A stretch of DNA of 64,000 bases from the NCBI RefSeq assembly GCF_018446385.1, contig NC_056002.1, positions 43,041,671 through 43,105,670 on the forward strand, in the 5' to 3' direction. Under the pieces are notes generated by a model. It searched no databases, had not been told where the DNA came from, and saw only the letters and a list, made by a program, of their open reading frames with translations. The DNA is from Zingiber officinale. Taxonomy: Eukaryota > Streptophyta > Magnoliopsida > Zingiberales > Zingiberaceae. This document shows, one piece after another, positions 22,072-34,430 of this stretch (positions within the stretch are counted from its first letter, which is position 1; each line of letters opens with the position of its first letter). The position numbers and the translations under genes were made by a program.

Positions 22072-23559
22072 TCATCTCGTAGCTCCTCGATCGGAACACA
22101 AAGTCATCACCAAAGTACAACACTCGCTATCGGATACTCTGAATTCTCTACTTTCTGATTCTATTAGCCCTTGCTTGATTTTCTGTATTTCAGGGTCCTG
22201 ATCCTGAGCTGACTGAATATCACCAAGCAAGGTAGACTCTAAGGTCATAGTAGAGAGCTGTCCAACGATGAGTTTGAGACCGAAATCTACGATCTCCTTC
22301 TGTAGGGACGGTGACATGGCTGTAAGAGATAATAAGGTAGCGCTGGATTTTCTGCTAAGTGCGTCGGCTACCTTATTGGCTTTCCCTGGGTGGTAGAGGA
22401 TGTCTATATCGTAGTCTTTGACCAGCTCAAGCCATCTGCACTGTCGCATGTTCAGATCCTTCTGAGTGAAGAAGTACTTCAGACTCTGATGATCTGTATA
22501 CACTCTGCACTGAGCTCCATACAAATAATGTTTCCAAATTTTTAGAGCGAACACCACTGCTGCAAGCTCAAGGTCATGAGTAGGGTAATTCTTCTCATAA
22601 TCCTTGAGTTGTCTGGAGGCATAGGCAATCACCTTTCCATCTTGCATCAGCACTGCTCCTAGTCCCAACTTAGAGGCATCACTATAGATGTCAAAGCTAT
22701 CTGTATTTCTTGGTAAGGCTAAGATAGGAGCACTGGTCAACCTCCTTTTGAGTTCGCTGAAACTGTTCTCACAGTCCTCTGTCCACTGATACTTTCTGTT
22801 CTTTCTGGTAAGAGCTGTCAGTGGGGAGGCTATCCTGGAGAAGTCCTCTACAAACTTTCTGTAATAACCTGCTAATCCCAGAAAGCTTCTAATTTCACTA
22901 GCATTCTTTGGTCTTTTCCAGTTACTTACTGCTTCTATTTTGCTGGGGTCTACCATGACACCATCCTTTGAGATGATGTAACCCAGGAAGGACACCTGAT
23001 CAAGCCAGAATTCACATTTCGTGAACTTGGCATATAGCTGATTCTGCTGAAGTGTCTGTAGTACTGTCTTCAGGTGCTCTGCATGTTCTTCCTGAGTTCC
23101 TGAGTAGATAAGGATGTCATCGATGAACACGATAACAAACTTATCTAAGTACTCTCTGAATACTCTGTTCATGAGATCCATGAATGTAGCTGGAGCATTT
23201 GTCACGCCAAAAGGCATGACTACGAACTCGTAATGTCCGTATCTGGTCCTGAATGCTGTCTTCGGTATATCACCCTCCTTGACTCTGACTTGGTGATATC
23301 TTGATCTGAGGTCAATCTTAGAGAACACTGCTGCTCTCCTTAACTGGTCGAACAGGTCATCTATCCTGGGAAGAGGATACCTGTTCTTGATCGTGACCTG
23401 ATTCAGTGCTCTGTAGTCTATGCATAGCCGCATGCTTCCATCCTTCTTCTTCACGAACAGTACAGGCGCTCCCCATGGTGAGTGACTAGGGCATATGAAG
23501 CCCTTGTCAAGTAGCTCCTGTACTTGCTCATGAAGTTCCTTCAGCTCGGCTGGAGCCAT
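22072..23559 (-). pseudogene. T2 reverse transcriptase and RNase H
   Basis: A 495-codon open segment. RT motifs include [21 protein letters not shown], the [19 protein letters not shown] block and the active-site FIDDILIYS. RNase H shows [20 protein letters not shown], the [15 protein letters not shown] glutamate and [10 protein letters not shown], then the [17 protein letters not shown] linker. The [10 protein letters not shown] block has Arg for the usual Gly. The frame is lost after RVSDS near 22110, at the integrase zinc finger. The ATG given is internal; the real polyprotein started further upstream, from gag. Confidence 0.9.
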
Positions 23560-23973
23560 GCGGTAAGGCGCTTTGGAAATAGGATTGGTGCCGGGGAAGA
23601 GCTCTATCTCAAATTCAATCTCACTGTCTGGTGCTAACTCTTCAGGGAAGATCCTGGGTAGTCACATACAACTCGGACCTCTGCTAGTTGGTCCTGGCCG
23701 GTATTGACTACATGTGCTAGGTACCCGTACATCGAATCCATCAACCACGTGCCTTCATGAGAGAAATTTTCGGCTTTTCTCTTTGGTTCTCGATGTACTC
23801 GGGTTGGAACACGACTTTCTGCTTACGACACTCTATGGAAGTATCCGATCAGGAAATCCATTCCAAGGATGACGTCGTAGTCGATCATTTCTAGCGGATC
23901 GGATCACAAAAGAGTTCCCTGCTATAATGGCACCGCCCGAGCAGGCGTGGATGCCATGATCTCTCCGGTAATC

Positions 23974-25234
23974 TTAGTCAAAATGACCACTAAGTACCTC
24001 GAGGGTATTTCTAATTTTTGGAGAACATCCGGCTATAAATGAATGGGTTGCCCCAATCAAATAGAAAAGTAGCACTATACTGAAAAATGCTAATCTGACT
24101 TGTATCGAGGCATTGGCTACGTCCTCTCCGGTGAGTGAGTAGATCCTCGCATTTGCCATAGTGGAGGGGCTTCTAATCTGCCTGGTGATAAGTGGACCTT
24201 CTAGAGCGGCCTGCATCTGATATAACTGAGCTGGCTGGCCTGCATACTGAATCTGCTGTGGCTGAGGAAGACCGGTCTTGTTCGGGCACTACTTAGCCAT
24301 GTGCCCTTCTTGTCCACATTCAAAGCATTCTCGTGTGCCCTTGCGACAAACCCCTGGGTGGAATTTTCCACAAGTAGCACACTTTGGATAACTGGGTCGC
24401 TTGCTAGATGGTCCTCCTTTTGAGTCACTCCCTGATTTGCGCTTGCTGTTGGAGTTCCCCTTCCAGTTGGAGCTGTGGCCTTGTTGCTTTTGAGTGTGAG
24501 AGTTTCCTTGGCCTTTGGACTCTGAGGAGACTTGTTTCTGCTGCTTTATGCTGTTCTGGTAATGCTCTGTGGTCAAGGCACTGCTCACTAACTCCTCTGT
24601 GGTTTGTGGCCTATGTATGCCACCAGCCACGTTCACTGCTATCTCTGGCCTCAGCATCTTGAGCATCAACCGGATTCGTTCCTTTTCTGTGCTGACTAGC
24701 TCTGGGCATAGACGAGCCAACCTGTTGAATTTCTTCACGGCTTCCTCAACTGAAAGGTTGCCCTGACGAAACTCAGTGAACTCGTCGTAGTGGCGATTTG
24801 TAACCCGTACGTGAAAGAACTCCTCGAAGAATTCTTTCTTGAAGTCAGCCCATAACATCCGGTTCACTGGGCGCTTCGTTCTGATTCTTTCCCACCACAT
24901 GCGTGCGTCTCCTGTCAGGCAGAAGGAGGCACACTTCACCTTCTCGTGTTCTGGCTAGTCCAGGAGCTCCATCGTGCTCTCCAGTGTTTTGAACCAGGCT
25001 TGTGCATCCCATGGTTCACTAGTGCCTGAGAAGTTCTCTGGCTTGACTCGCTGCCACTGGATCAGATAGGCTTCCTTTCTTGGCTCAGCTGCTGGGACTG
25101 CTGGTGCTGGTGCTGGTGCTGGTACTGTAGGCTGAGCTGGTGGAACCTCTAAGACCACTGGAGTCGTCAAATTCGGTTCCGGGGTGACCGCCTCTTCGAG
25201 CTAGTGCCCTTCAAGCTGGGCGGCCGCGTGCCAT
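23974..25234 (-). pseudogene. T2 gag and protease remnant
   Basis: Gag starts near ATG 25234 and a frameshift follows. The segment ending at 24955 contains YLIQWQRVKPENFSG and EPWDAQAWFKTLES. A TAG at 24955-24957 replaces a tryptophan codon (TGG in T3). The next segment (24939-24289) holds the capsid-like MWWERI...EFRQGNLSVEEAV...RLARLCPEL and the zinc knuckle CFECGQEGHMAK; the stop after MAK replaces a CAG. The protease aspartate-threonine-glycine triad near 24050 is destroyed by a small deletion: Y-L-I-G-A-T-H-S-F-I remains where F-D-T-G-A-T-H-S-F-I is expected. Confidence 0.85.
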
Positions 25235-25443
25235 TTCTAAAGACATAGAGAACATAACATAACTAATGTAATCACAGTTATATAACTACTGATATCATGT
25301 TTAAAACTATCACATACTAACAAGCAGTAGGCATATAAACATGAACTGTAACTAGAAAGCAAGAACAATAAAGAGAGTAGAGGTATTCTTACTTGGAAGC
25401 TGCAGGTTCAATGCTGATGTGTGTGTAGGAAGTATGGAACACT

Positions 25444-25455
25444 GCTCTGATACCA
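25444..25455 (-). other. T2 primer-binding site
   Basis: On the minus strand this reads TGGTATCAGAGC, complementary to the 3' end of plant initiator tRNA-Met, immediately inside the 5' LTR. Confidence 0.85.
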
Positions 25456-27891
25456 CTCTCTACTGAGCTGTAAGGCCGATCGCTACAGTTATGCTGAGCT
25501 AACTGTGCGGAAAACTGATCTAATTTAAATTTTAGTCGCCAACTGATAACTATTCTTGGTTCTACATGTACTGAAGGATGTACTCTAAGGAATACCAGGT
25601 ATATCCTACATCCCCTATGAACTAGAAGCTGATTTGCTAAGTTTCTTGGTCAAAACTGAACTTCCCAATCGATCCAGACTGAACTGGGTCGATTGCTCTC
25701 TGTTGGATCGATCCATGGATCGATCCAGACTGCTACTGTGCTCAGATGATAATCTGGATCGATCGGCTGATCGATCCAGGCTCACTGATCGATCCAGTGA
25801 TCGATCCAGCGTGCTTCTGTGCACGGGACTTTATTTGGATCGATCGGCTGATCGATCCAACATAGGTCAATCGATCCAATGATCGATCAAAAACCTTTCT
25901 GTTCGCGGGGAATAGCTTGGATCGAACGACCGATCGATCCAGAGGCCTTCTGTTCGCGACAGAATGTGACTGGATCGATCGGATGATCGATCCAGAAGCC
26001 TTCTGTTCGCGGAATCAGCCCTCAATCGATCCATGGATCGATCGGGGACCCCAGATCGATCCATGGATCGATCGGAGTTTCTGATTTCGCACTGAAACTC
26101 TGATTTCTGCACTGGTTCGTGCCAAAATCTCACATATGAGTTATACCCTACATGAGAAACATTCTAATGACATAAAACTAGTATTCTAAACTTAACATGA
26201 CACATAGTTCACTGATTCATAGCATTACACAACTAAACGTGCATGAAAGTAAAAACACTAAAAAGTTCTACGGTTTAAACTTGCTAAGTCCCCTAAGAAT
26301 CTTTTATTCCAGTTCCTGCCACACACACCATCTCTGCATTGGCCTCCAGCTTCCTCTGCTAGTCCATTTTCCCTTACCTCTATCTGCAGTATAAGGAAAA
26401 ATAGAATCTGTAAGCTTAAAGCTTAGTAAGAAACCAACTACCTCACTAAAACATGCAACGATGCAAACATGCTTTTAAAGAATGCTATTTGAAAACATGT
26501 ACTGGCATGACATACTATGGTTGCAAGCATAAACTGAAATAACTGAACATGCATACTGAACATGGCATGGAAACCAATCATATGAATCAATGAAGATGAC
26601 GGAACTGAACATATAATAAGCTAAACTGAAGCTAAACTGATACCGAATTCAAACTCAACTAACATAACTAATTTTGAGTTTTGAAAACTAATTCATAATA
26701 AGTGAAAATACATAATCATGCTGTTTGGGCCCGGCATGCGCGCATCCCTAACTAGACCCGGGTTTGCAAGTCCCGAATTTAGTAGGGTTAACTAGGTTAT
26801 CTAAACCTAGAGACGACTGTGGGAGTCCAACCCAATGGATATCTGATCCAGTACAGTGCCACTGAAAATAAAATACTGAAATAGCTAATACCTGCTTATT
26901 CTATTGTTTCTAGGTTATCTGAACCTAGTGCTAGGTTATCTAAACCTAGAGGCGACTGTGGGAGCCCACCCATTGGATATCTGATCCATATAAGCTGTAA
27001 TAAACTGAGAATACTGAATAGATACCTCTAAAGTATCTGACTGAGCTGTTAAAATGCCTATGGTGCATTTTTACCAAACTAGCTATTTTATCGAACACCT
27101 GGGATGCTCTAACTCTTTTCCTTATTAGGGAGACCACCTCTAGGCACCCGACAACATCTAACCTCCTATCTGAAGAGGGAAGACATGCCCGGCCCATCTA
27201 AAGGTGCTCAACTAAGTCCCTAATCTGCGAAGAGAGTTAAATACACCCTAGATATCGATAAAAAGCCGCATACATCCTAACTAAAGCATACAAACTCAAA
27301 CGGAAGCTATTATACTGCAGGTGAGGGGTTTCTTACATTGTGTGCTAGATTTCTTACAAATCTAATCGCTAGAAATCCCGGTGGAGACGACTTCTCGACG
27401 ATTCGCTCGCATCCACGTGCTCTACTCGCGGAGGGGAACGTCCTTGTGCTGAAATCGTCGCTGGAAAGTGTCCTTGGGGCCCTAGGGAGAGAACCCTAGG
27501 TCTTCTTGGTGTGGCGCCGAGAGAAGGAGGAAGAGAAGAGAGGGGCGGCGTGTAAGGTCTCGGTGAAGAGGGAATTGCCGAACCAACACAACCAAATAAA
27601 CCCAAACCAACTTAAGTTCTTAATTTATATTAAGTGGATAACTAGGCCCAACTTAAATATAAATATAAATGTTTCCCTTCTCTTTCAGCACGACCCTGCT
27701 GGGTACAACTGGTTACTAACATTATCCCTAAGCCATAGGTCTCGGGTTCAATCCCCGCTTAGGCTATTGTGCTTTTCTAATAATTTTTTTGCTACTTCCG
27801 CTACTCTAAAAATTCTGGAAAAATATCTAAAAATCCCAGAAAAATAACAGAATAATTCTAATGCAAGTTTGAGAATTTTCGGGCGTTACAG
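25456..27891 (-). repeat. T2 5' LTR (right copy)
   Basis: Nearly identical to 18421-20874, including the palindromes (25670-26080) and the tRNA-like unit (27688-27765). Small differences are scattered, such as a short deletion near 26732. The edge next to the primer site reads CTCTCTACTGAGCTG, which does not match the outer edge of the other LTR. Confidence 0.88.
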
Positions 27892-28935
27892 GAACAACCT
27901 AAGATCGTTGATCCAACTAAAGAAACCGAAAAGGTTTCCAAGTTGAGATCAAGACAGTAGAACTGTCAATTATCATTACTCATGCATTTTATATATTACT
28001 GTGGTAATCTTTGTTTTGCAGAAAAATACTATTTAACGTTGTTTTGTAGGTTCAGCCTGATCGGTCGACCGAACAGAAGGATCGGTCGACTAAAGTAGAC
28101 TAACTCAGAACAGATACAAGTTCAGACCAAACTAGAGTGAATCCAATTAGAGCTTGATCGATCAACCGAACCATAGGATCAATCGACTGGACCCTAATGA
28201 TGTGGCACATGTTAGCTCGGTCAGAAGCAGAGAAGGAAGCTAAGCTGATCGGTCGACCGAATAAGCAGATCGGTCGATCGAACGATATCTCATCAATGAA
28301 GCATTAAGAGCGAATCTTGGTGAATAGGAAAATTATCTGTTCAGTCAACCAAAAAGGGTGATTGGTCGATCAAACACTTTAATGATAGTAAATGTCGAAG
28401 ATCGAATCAGCGTAAGACCTCAATGAAGATGGAAGGGAGCTAGTTCGGTCGACCGAACCTGAGGATCGGTCAACCAAACATCGACGATTCTTATAAAAGA
28501 GAGATCGAGGTCCGAGGCTGGATAACTGATTATGGTTGACTCGAAGATCATCTCTGTGAAAGCTGCTCGTGTTACTGCTGCTACAATTCGCAAGCAACTA
28601 CATCATTCGAGTGCCGACCGACCTTCACCTTTAACATACTGTCGGTATATTTTTATTATTGCTTGTATTGTACTTAACTTGTTACTATCTTACTCATTTT
28701 CTTATATGCACTACTTCTTTCCGAGGTTTTCGGAAAGAAGAGTTTTAGTGATTTTCCCATCAATGCGATCAAGGATCGCGAGCCTTGGAGTAGGAGTCGA
28801 CCTAGGCTCTGAACCAAGTAACCGAACCTGTTCTTTACTTTTTCACTGCACGACTTTGTTTTAAATGAGTAAAAGAAAAGTTTTTAAAGTGTGATATTCA
28901 CCCTCCCCCCACTATTGCACTCGTTCGATCCTACA
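27892..28935 (+). repeat. S2 5' LTR, second piece
   Basis: Resumes after T2 with GGAAC. It contains GGTCGACC palindromes (28050-28480), a TATAAAAG box at 28492-28499, and the ending TTCGATCCTACA. The GATCAAGGATCGCGAGCCTT...GGAGTCGACCTAGGCTC block at 28768-28815 recurs in the S3 LTR, so S2 and S3 are related families. Confidence 0.8.
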
Positions 28936-28955
28936 ATTGATATCAGAGCCCCGTA
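28936..28955 (+). other. S2 primer-binding site
   Basis: ATTGATATCAGAGCC follows the LTR directly; one change from the canonical TGGTATCAGAGC initiator tRNA-Met site (G to A). Confidence 0.7.
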
Positions 28956-29084
28956 GCTCTAAAAGTACTTAATCGTTCTTTGAGCACCTTTAAAAATTTT
29001 CTTCTCCCTTATTTTTTTCTTTCAGCACTACTAATCCCAATATGAGAGTCTTGGAAATTTGTTTGTTTTTTTGTTGATACGAGG

Positions 29085-30326
29085 ATGATGAACTCTTATC
29101 AAGAAGGGTACAGTACCATCTGACCTCCACTATTTAAAGGAGAAAACTTCAGCTATTGGAAGAACAAAATAGAATGTTATCTGAAGTCTGATATCGTGCT
29201 TTGGTTCACAATACTGAAAGGCTACACACCTCCAACAAAAGATGGAGTGCCACTAGAACCAGAAGACTGGACTCTCCCAATGATCAAGAAGGCACAACTA
29301 AACTACAAGGCAATCAACACCATTCAGTGCGGACTCACAATGGAGGAGTTGAACTGAGTCGGCCCCTACGACAATGCTAAAGAATTGTGGGACTGCCTGG
29401 TAAAGCTACACGAAGGGACCGATGAGTTCAAGGTAAATAAAAGAGACTTACTTCTTAATAACTTATTTAATATTAAAATGCTTCTTGGAAAAATGGCGTC
29501 GCTACTACATGCTCGACTAAAGGACATCCTCAACGGTCTCCATCTGATCAGACACAACCTGGAGAATCGCGATATAATAAGGTACGCACTAAATGCCTTT
29601 CCGCGGAATACTTTGTGGGCATCAATAGTAGATGCTTACAAAGTTTCTAAGGATCTTTCAATTATTAAACTAGATGAGTTATTTTGCGAATTAGAATTAC
29701 ACCAACAATCTAACATGAGCCAAGTCGAGAAGGGAGTTGCTTTGTATGCAAGTTCAAGCAAGGAAACCAAATCCAAAACAAAGATCGAATCAGAAAGTGA
29801 CTCAGATTCAGATTCAACAAATGAAGAAGAATTAGTCAATATGGTCCGGAGATTGCTAACAAAGAAGAAATTTAAAAGAAGCTCAAAAAGGACACCAATG
29901 AACCAAACGCAAAATAAATCAAAAATGATTTCTTACCGATGCAACAAGAAGGGGCATTTCAAAAACAAATGCCCAAGCCGGAAGGAAGAAAGGCCCAAGT
30001 CGACAAGAAAGAAGAAAGCCCTCCAATCGACGTGGGACGAGACATCCTCCGAGGAATTTGATACAGAAAAACCGAAGTACTCCAATCATCTTGCATTTAT
30101 AGCAAGAAACGAAGACTCTGAATCTGAGGAAGATTACGAGTCTGAAACCGACACCGAATCCGAGTTCGACGTCGAGTACGAGAGAAGCCACGGATCCGAA
30201 TCCATCTCCAAAGATCCAAATATGGTAATGATTTATTCAAAGTCAAATTTGCTTAAAGTAGTTAAATGTTTATTTAAAAAATTATCAAAATTTGAAAGCA
30301 AAATAACTTTCTACTTAAGGAAATAA
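29085..30326 (+). pseudogene. S2 gag (copia UBN2-type capsid with zinc knuckle)
   Basis: ATG 29085 opens a frame with stops TGA 29121-29123 and TGA 29355-29357, both where homologues have arginine (CGA to TGA fits). Between and after them are GENFSYWKNKIE, ELWDCLVKLHEGT, KRDLLLNNLFNIKML, NRDIIRYALNAFPRN and LKLDEL-like blocks of the copia gag polyprotein family. The zinc knuckle near 29930 reads S-Y-R-C-N-K-K-G-H-F-K-N-K-C: the first cysteine of the CCHC set is replaced by Ser. An acidic Ser/Glu-rich tail follows. Gag would form the cytoplasmic particle and bind element RNA. Confidence 0.85.
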
Positions 30327-30754
30327 AGCACCTTAAGAAGTAAGTTAACTTGAGTGACTCGACTGACCAAGTTCAAGTTGAAAATTCAACTTAAGTTGCA
30401 AAACTTGAGGAAGAAAATTCCAACTTAAAAGGTCAAGTCGAGTGGCTCAAGAAAACGTTGGAAAAGTTCGAATTGGGATCTAAGTGTCTAAACATGGTAC
30501 TTGGATCGCAATGAGATGTGTACAACAAATCAGGACTTGACTATAAACCAAATGAAACAAATAAACTATATTTGTCCCTAATTAGTCAATATATAAAAAG
30601 TCAAGTCCAAGCATGGGTTCCAATAAAACATTTAAACAACCCAACTAAATCAAATCTCTATTTGATTCCTAAGAGCCAGATTCACTACTTAGATAGACCA
30701 TATCTAAGCTATGACTCAGGGGGAGTAATTAGAAAGATGGTTCAACCAACTTGA
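30327..30754 (+). pseudogene. S2 gag-linker region (coiled coil and QAWVP block)
   Basis: After a frame break come a heptad-like KLEEENSNLKGQVEWLKKTLEKF-type coiled coil (written here only as its type; about 30399-30470) and an open stretch 30518-30754. The latter has the VQAWVPIKHL, YLIPKSQIHYLDRPYL and GGVIRKM blocks. S3 repeats the same order (39501-39819), so this is a conserved Sirevirus segment between gag and protease. Function unknown. Confidence 0.65.
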
Positions 30755-31139
30755 TCAATCTACTATGCATGATTAGGAGTAGGTTTAACTTCTTTTAGTT
30801 TAGAATGGTTAGTTAAAAAGGTTTACCAAACCCTACAACATAGTACCGAAATGGATTGGGATAATAGTACATCAAGGAAGCTTTGGCGAAGGCATGTCTA
30901 TGCTAAATCTTATGTATTCTACATGGTGCACTAGATTTAGTAGATCTGACCAAAACTACCCCAGTCAAACATGGACTAGTTAGACCAAAACCTGGTATTA
31001 AGTTCTTTGAGCAGGACTACTTTGGAAAGTATTCAGCAAGTGGTCCACCATTGATACACAAGAAGGTCATATTCCTCGCCACTGAACTGAAAACTTATCC
31101 GTAGGGAGCCTGCTTGATTAACCCAAAGCTAAGTTTGAA

Positions 31140-31925
31140 TCTAACACGGGTTCAATAACCTTTTTTAAATTCAAATTAAAAAAAACTTAAATTAAAAATC
31201 AAATTCAACTTTAAATAATAATTATTTTAAAACATAATTATTTTAAAAACTTTTAAAATTATTTTTTAACCTAATTAAAACTAAATTAAAATTACTTTAA
31301 ACTTAATTAAAAATATTTTAAACTTAAACTAAAATTAATTTAAACTTAATTAAAAATATTTTAAACTTAAACTAAATTAAAATTACTTTAAACTTAATTA
31401 AAATTATTTTTAAATCTAATTAAAATTATTTTAAACTTAGTTTTCAAACTTAATTATTGTAAACATAATTAAAATTATTAAATTATTTTAAAACTTAATT
31501 AAACATAATTTTTAAAACTTAATTAAAATTATTTTAAACTTAGTTAAAATTATTAATAATTAAACTTATTTTAAAACTTAATTAAACTTAATTTTAAAAC
31601 TTAATTAAATTATTTTAAACTTACTTAAAACTATTAAGTTATTTTAAAACTTAATTATACTTTATTTTAAAACTTAATTAACCTTAATTTTAAAACTTAA
31701 TTAAACTTAATTTTAAAACTTAATTAAAATTATTCTAAACTTAATTAAAATTATTAAATTATTTTAAAACTTAATTAAACTTAATTTTAAAACTTAATTA
31801 AACTTATTTTAAAAAAAAATTAAATTATTTTACAACTTAATTAAATTATTTTAAAACTTAATTAAACTTATTTAAAACTTAATTAAAATTATTTAACCAA
31901 ATAGAATTCTTTTAAATTAATTAAC
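31140..31925. repeat. AT-rich tandem array in S2 between gag and protease
   Basis: Dense repeats of AATTAAAATTATTTTAAACTT-like units. Noncoding. Similar arrays lie at the same place in S3 (39790-40215 and 55685-55985). Confidence 0.8.
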
Positions 31926-32029
31926 ATACTATCTAATAACGAAACTCATAAATTTGAACATCCTTTAACCAAACTTTGATTCAATTCCTACGTTATTTGT
32001 AGGAATCCAAAGCTTTGGATAAATGAATC

Positions 32030-33157
32030 TTGGGCAACAGTTGCTGCAGACATATGACTGGAGATCAACACAAATTCACAAATATTGAGTTCAACAACCT
32101 AGGATCAATTGTCTTTGGAAACAACAACAAGTTAAAGGTAATTGGTATAGGTGAAATTCAATTACAATCAAATATATCAATTAAAAAGGTTTTGCTTGTT
32201 GAACATTTTAATTATAACTTGCTTAGTATAAGTCAACTATATGATTCTAGATTCAAAGTAAAGTTCTTATCTTCTGAATGTCAAATAAGTTACACTGAAT
32301 CAACTAATATATTGCTAAAAGGGTTTAGGGATAAAAATATTTATTCAATTAATCTACCAAAAACATTACCCAGGTGCTTTCTAACTCATCATGAAGAAAC
32401 TTGGTTATGGCATAGAAGACTAGCTCACACCCATATTAGGAATTTACTAAAATTAAACAAAAATGGATTAGTTAAAGGACTACCGAAATTAGGAAATCCT
32501 GAATATAAAATATGTAATCCTTGTCAACAAGGAAAACAGATTAAATCAACCCATAAACTAACTAAAAAAAATAAAACTAATAAAATACTTGAATTATTAT
32601 ATTTAGACTTATTCGACTCTCATGGAATAAAATCACTAAATGGAAGTCTTTATTGCTTAGTAATAATAGATGACTATTCAAAATACACTTTGGTTAAATT
32701 CTTAACTCATAAATATGAAACTTTTAAAATATTTAGTAATTTCTGCAAACAAATAAAAAATGAAAAAGAAATAAAAATTAAGAAAATTAGAAGTGATAAT
32801 GGAGGAGAATTCAAGAATCAAAATTTTACAAACTTTTGCTTAGAAAATGGTTATCATCATGAATTTTCATGCCCAAAGATTCTACAACAAAATGGTCTAG
32901 TAGAACGTAAAAATAGAACTTTACAAGAAATGGCAAGAACACTGTTAAATGAATATGATTTACCTAAATATTTTTTGGTTAAAGCTATTATGAATACAGC
33001 TTGTTATGTCCAAAATAAAACAATAATTAATAAATTTATGAATAAAACATCTTATGAAGTCTATTTTAATAAAATTCCAAACATAAAATATTTTAAAGTA
33101 TTTGGATGTAATATACATACTTTAAACCTTAAAGGCTACTTAGGGAAATTTACCTAA
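32030..33157 (+). pseudogene. S2 protease remnant and integrase
   Basis: The frame enters at the protease active site. Homologues have LDSGCSRHMTG; here it is GNSCCRHMTG, so the catalytic Asp is gone. The rest of the retropepsin (FGNNNKLKVIG, LLVEHFNYNLLSISQL) is readable. The zinc finger (HRRLAHTHI, then CNPCQQGKQ) and the integrase core follow: Asp in YLDLFDSHG, Asp in IRSDNGGEF, Glu in QQNGLVERKN, all three catalytic residues kept. TAA at 33155-33157 ends the frame where homologues continue. The ATG is internal and unlikely to be used. Confidence 0.85.
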
Positions 33158-34430
33158 AAAACTCAACAAGGAATTTTTATTAGTTATTCATCTACAAGTA
33201 GAGCCTATAGAGTTTACAATAAATCTACCTTAACAATTGAAGAAACCACAAATATAACTTTTAATGAAAATATAGATAATATCACAACTAATAAACAACA
33301 TAGTTCTATAAATCAAGAAGAGGAAGAAAAAAATAACACAAACTAAATAGCCTGAAAAATCTAACTCACATACAATGAAATCAAACCCTAATCATCCAAT
33401 TGAACAAATCATAGGTAATCCCAAATTAAGGGTTCAAACTAGATCAACCTTTTGAAACTTAAGTCAAATAGCACTAATATCTAAAATTGAACCTAAAATT
33501 GTAATTGATGCATTGTTAGAGTCTGACTAGATAATTACAATGCAAGAAGAGTTAAATCAATTTGAAAGAAATCAGGTTTGAGATCTAGTACCTCCACCAA
33601 AAGGAAAAACAATTATCGACACCAAATGAGTTTATAGGAATAAGTTACACGATCAAGGAGAAATCATAAGGAATAAAGCCTGACTAGTTGCCAAAGGGTT
33701 TAGTCAAGTCGAAGGACTAGCTTACGATGAGACTTATGCCCCGATAGCTAGACTTGAATCAATTAGGATGTTGCTAGCCTATGCAGCATACAAAGGATTC
33801 AAATTATTTCAAATGGATGTTAAATCCGCATTCCTAAATGGACAAATTAAAGAAAAAGTCTATGTAAATCAACCAACAGGTTTTGAAGATCTAGAAAACC
33901 CTAACTATGTCTTTAAGCTCAAAGAGGCACTTTATGGATTAAAACAAGCGCCTAGGGCTTGGTATGACATGTTGTCCAACTTTCTAAATTCAAAAGGCTT
34001 TAAGGAGGGTCAAATTGATCCTACAGTTTTTATAAAAACCCTTAATTATGATATTTTCATAACCCAGGTTTATGTCGATGATATAGTGTTTGGATCAACA
34101 AATTTAAAATTCTTAAAAGAATTTATAACTTTAATGGAAACTGAATTTGAAATGAGTTTGGTTGGAGAGTTAAATTATTTCTTAGGACTTCAAATTAAAC
34201 AAACTAAAGAGGGAAATTATGTGCATCAAACTAAATATACAAAAGATCTACTTAGAAAATTTGGTTTGGAAAACTCAAAAGCATTAAAAACACCTATGAC
34301 TAGTAACATTAATCTAGATAGTGGCCCAGATGGTAAACCAGTTGATTTAAGACTTTATAGAAGCATGATAGGTAGCTTATTATACTTAATTGCAAGCATA
34401 CCTGACATATTATTTGCAGTAACTATATGA
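33158..34430 (+). pseudogene. S2 integrase C-terminus and partial reverse transcriptase
   Basis: 33158-33760 is broken by frameshifts and stops. Several stops sit on conserved tryptophans (33528-33530, 33579-33581, 33627-33629) and one on a conserved arginine (33681-33683). From 33690 the RT is open: [45 protein letters not shown], active-site QVYVDDIVFGS, then GSLLYLIASIPDILFAV. Similarity ends within a few bases of 34430, before RNase H, at the junction with the S3 LTR fragment. Confidence 0.85.

Larger units (their letters stand above)
18410..27891 (-). mobile_element. Tekay/Del-like gypsy element T2, complete ends, decayed genes
   Basis: Two LTRs (18410-20874 and 25456-27891), near identical over about 2.4 kb, flank a minus-strand gag-pol with chromodomain remnant. 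The target-site duplication GGAAC is at 18405-18409 and 27892-27896. The primer site lies inside the right LTR. Order on the minus strand is gag, protease, RT, RNase H, integrase, chromodomain. Many stops and frameshifts make it non-functional. Confidence 0.9.
18036..34430 (+). mobile_element. Sirevirus-like copia element S2, 3' truncated, with T2 nested in its 5' LTR
   Basis: 5' LTR 18036-28935 (split by T2), primer site, gag, AT-rich array, protease-integrase and RT are in order. The element stops near 34430 in the middle of RT, where the partial LTR of S3 begins. RNase H, any extra ORF and the 3' LTR are missing. Stops and frameshifts are spread over gag and pol. Confidence 0.85.
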
